This document shows positions 31,710 to 32,500 of a stretch of DNA of 32,500 nt, in pieces (position 1 is the stretch's first letter; each line of letters opens with the position of its first letter). The stretch lies in assembly GCA_014529385.2 (NCBI GenBank), contig CM043959.1, positions 59,121,253-59,153,752 on the forward strand, written 5' to 3'. The notes under the pieces are model-generated. The model was not told where the DNA came from. It worked only from the letters and a program-made list of their open reading frames with translations, and ran no database searches. The position numbers were made by a program, and so were the translations under genes. The stretch comes from Adiantum capillus-veneris (taxonomy: Eukaryota; Streptophyta; Polypodiopsida; Polypodiales; Pteridaceae).

Positions 31710-31737
31710 ATATTATATATATATACATATATATATA
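31679..31737 (+). repeat. (AT)n microsatellite
   Basis: Nearly pure AT dinucleotide run between the inverted repeat and the third arm copy. Confidence 0.85.
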
Positions 31738-31825
31738 GAAGAGTCATTTAATTCATTAGAAAGTACAAACTCGTCCATGAACAATGGACTGAGATACAAT
31801 TTCTGTAAGTATGGAATCAGAATGT
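31738..31825 (+). repeat. Third, diverged copy of the inverted-repeat arm
   Basis: 88 bp, same orientation as the right arm, differing by one deleted C and one G-to-A change. It overlaps the last codons of the FCP1-like gene, so it may be the source from which the inverted repeat was made. Confidence 0.75.
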
Positions 31826-32500
31826 CTTCAAGGTAAAAATCAAAGAATGCCCCTCGAAAGAAGGTGGTGAGACAGTTGTTCCCGGCGGATTTAGTTCTCC
31901 CTTTTCAGGAGTATCATCAATTAGTAGTGTATTAGTTGCATCAAAGGGTACACCGATTTGGCTAAACGGTTTGTACAAAAGAGGTAAGTGTGGTTTTTTA
32001 GGGTGGTAGTGGCCCTCAACGGTAACGCATTTTCTTTGATCATACAAAAAGGCAAAATCTGACGTGTGAGCATGGCATACACTGCAAACTATTGCAACTA
32101 GTGGCGACAAGTTTTGCCTTTGCATTGAAGACCATATGGCAACTCTGAAGCGCGGAAGAAGAAACTGAATAAATTCCTTGGTTCCTGGACGAACCACGAC
32201 TCGACAAGTTCCCATCCGAAACGTTTGCAAATCCTCAAAGGGTCCTCTGTCACCGAGAGGCACCCGCATCAGCAGCAATCCATTGACGTCCAAGATAATC
32301 AACCTCTGTAAAAGTTGACAAGTACATATAAGTAGTTAGAAGCTGAACATATTTTGCCATACTTGAATAGACATTACCGGAACAACCGTATCTACAGGTA
32401 GCAAGGGTCCATACTGGGTCTCTGTAGTGTTCATGTCGTTGTTGCTCTCCTCTGCTTTATCTTCATAGTCATCATTCACATCTTCATCAGGGGTCTCCCC
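31817..32500 (-). CDS. FCP1/NIF-like phosphatase domain protein, 5' partial
   Basis: Minus-strand exons are 32500-32378 (continuing beyond the window) and 32305-31817, with a 72-bp GT-AG intron in phase 0. The first exon encodes an acidic, Asn-rich stretch (EDVNDDYEDKAEESNND) and then GPLLPVDTVVP. The second carries a HAD-fold FCP1-type domain: motif I LIILDVNGLLL, motif II FRVAIWSSM, and motif III LLIDDTPEKGELNP. The first Asp of DxDx(T/V) is kept but the second is Asn. DLNG-type motif I is, to my recollection, common in plant FCP1-like proteins, and it may mean weak or no phosphatase activity. FCP1/SCP relatives dephosphorylate RNA polymerase II tail or other phosphoproteins in the nucleus; the substrate here is unknown. 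The stop at 31819-31817 falls in repeated sequence, so the true C-terminus may have been altered. The domain is somewhat short after motif III. Confidence 0.7.

Larger units (their letters stand above)
29473..32500. mobile_element. Left-hand part of a large multi-gene DNA transposon (copy B)
   Basis: It opens with the 33-bp terminal repeat and contains a plus-strand unknown gene, a microsatellite/inverted-repeat block and a minus-strand FCP1-like gene. No right terminal repeat is seen before the window ends, so whether the FCP1-like gene lies inside the element is an inference. Confidence 0.45.

Overview
The window looks like a repeat-rich nuclear region of a land plant. The reasons are spliceosomal introns with GT-AG borders, plant-type Ty1/copia and Ty3/gypsy retroelements, long CT, GT and AT microsatellites, and a plant-style FCP1-like phosphatase gene with a DxN catalytic motif. 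The general look (relic-rich, large nested elements) suggests a non-seed plant such as a fern or moss, but the sequence alone does not settle that. No rRNA, tRNA, CRISPR array or bacterial-type operon was recognised.

Layout. At 1-4950 lies the right-hand end of a multi-gene DNA element: an unrecognised two-exon gene on the plus strand (1-1837) and, tail to tail with it, a decayed transposase-like gene on the minus strand (4749-1901), ending in a 33-bp terminal repeat (4918-4950). At 4951-7711 is a broken Ty3/gypsy element (minus strand: LTR, initiator-Met PBS, gag, zinc knuckle, protease, start of pol) cut by that DNA element. From 7712 to 12856 there is no credible gene; the stretch holds two (GT)n arrays, a 47-bp direct repeat, a coding-like minisatellite and an AT-rich tract. 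At 12857-13080 is a possible solo LTR with a PBS. At 13097-19660 is a minus-strand Ty1/copia element with one LTR, decayed gag-PR-INT-RT-RNaseH, and an internal 2.1-kb tandem duplication of gag zinc knuckle-PR-INT. At 19661-29472 are two direct copies of a gag-bearing, pol-less LTR-type element, with a Ty3/gypsy pol fragment (26610-23873, minus) wedged between them. At 29473 a second copy of the 33-bp terminal repeat, in inverted orientation, opens another DNA element that runs off the right edge. It carries an unrecognised two-exon gene (29827-31247, plus), a perfect 112-bp inverted repeat, and an FCP1/NIF-like phosphatase gene (32500-31817, minus).

The most interesting inference is that the genes at both edges belong to one family of large DNA transposon. 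The terminal repeats at 4918-4950 and 29473-29505 match in inverted orientation at 30 of 33 positions. Each abuts an interrupted retroelement. The nearest genes start 168 and 321 bp inside them and are read inward. If so, the family carries at least a DDE-like transposase candidate, an FCP1-like phosphatase and two proteins I cannot assign. The two copies are read from opposite ends, so neither is seen complete.

Most reading frames in the window are broken by in-frame stops. Several are explained by CAA or CAG to TAA or TAG changes, as expected for methylated, silenced repeats, although some need transversions.
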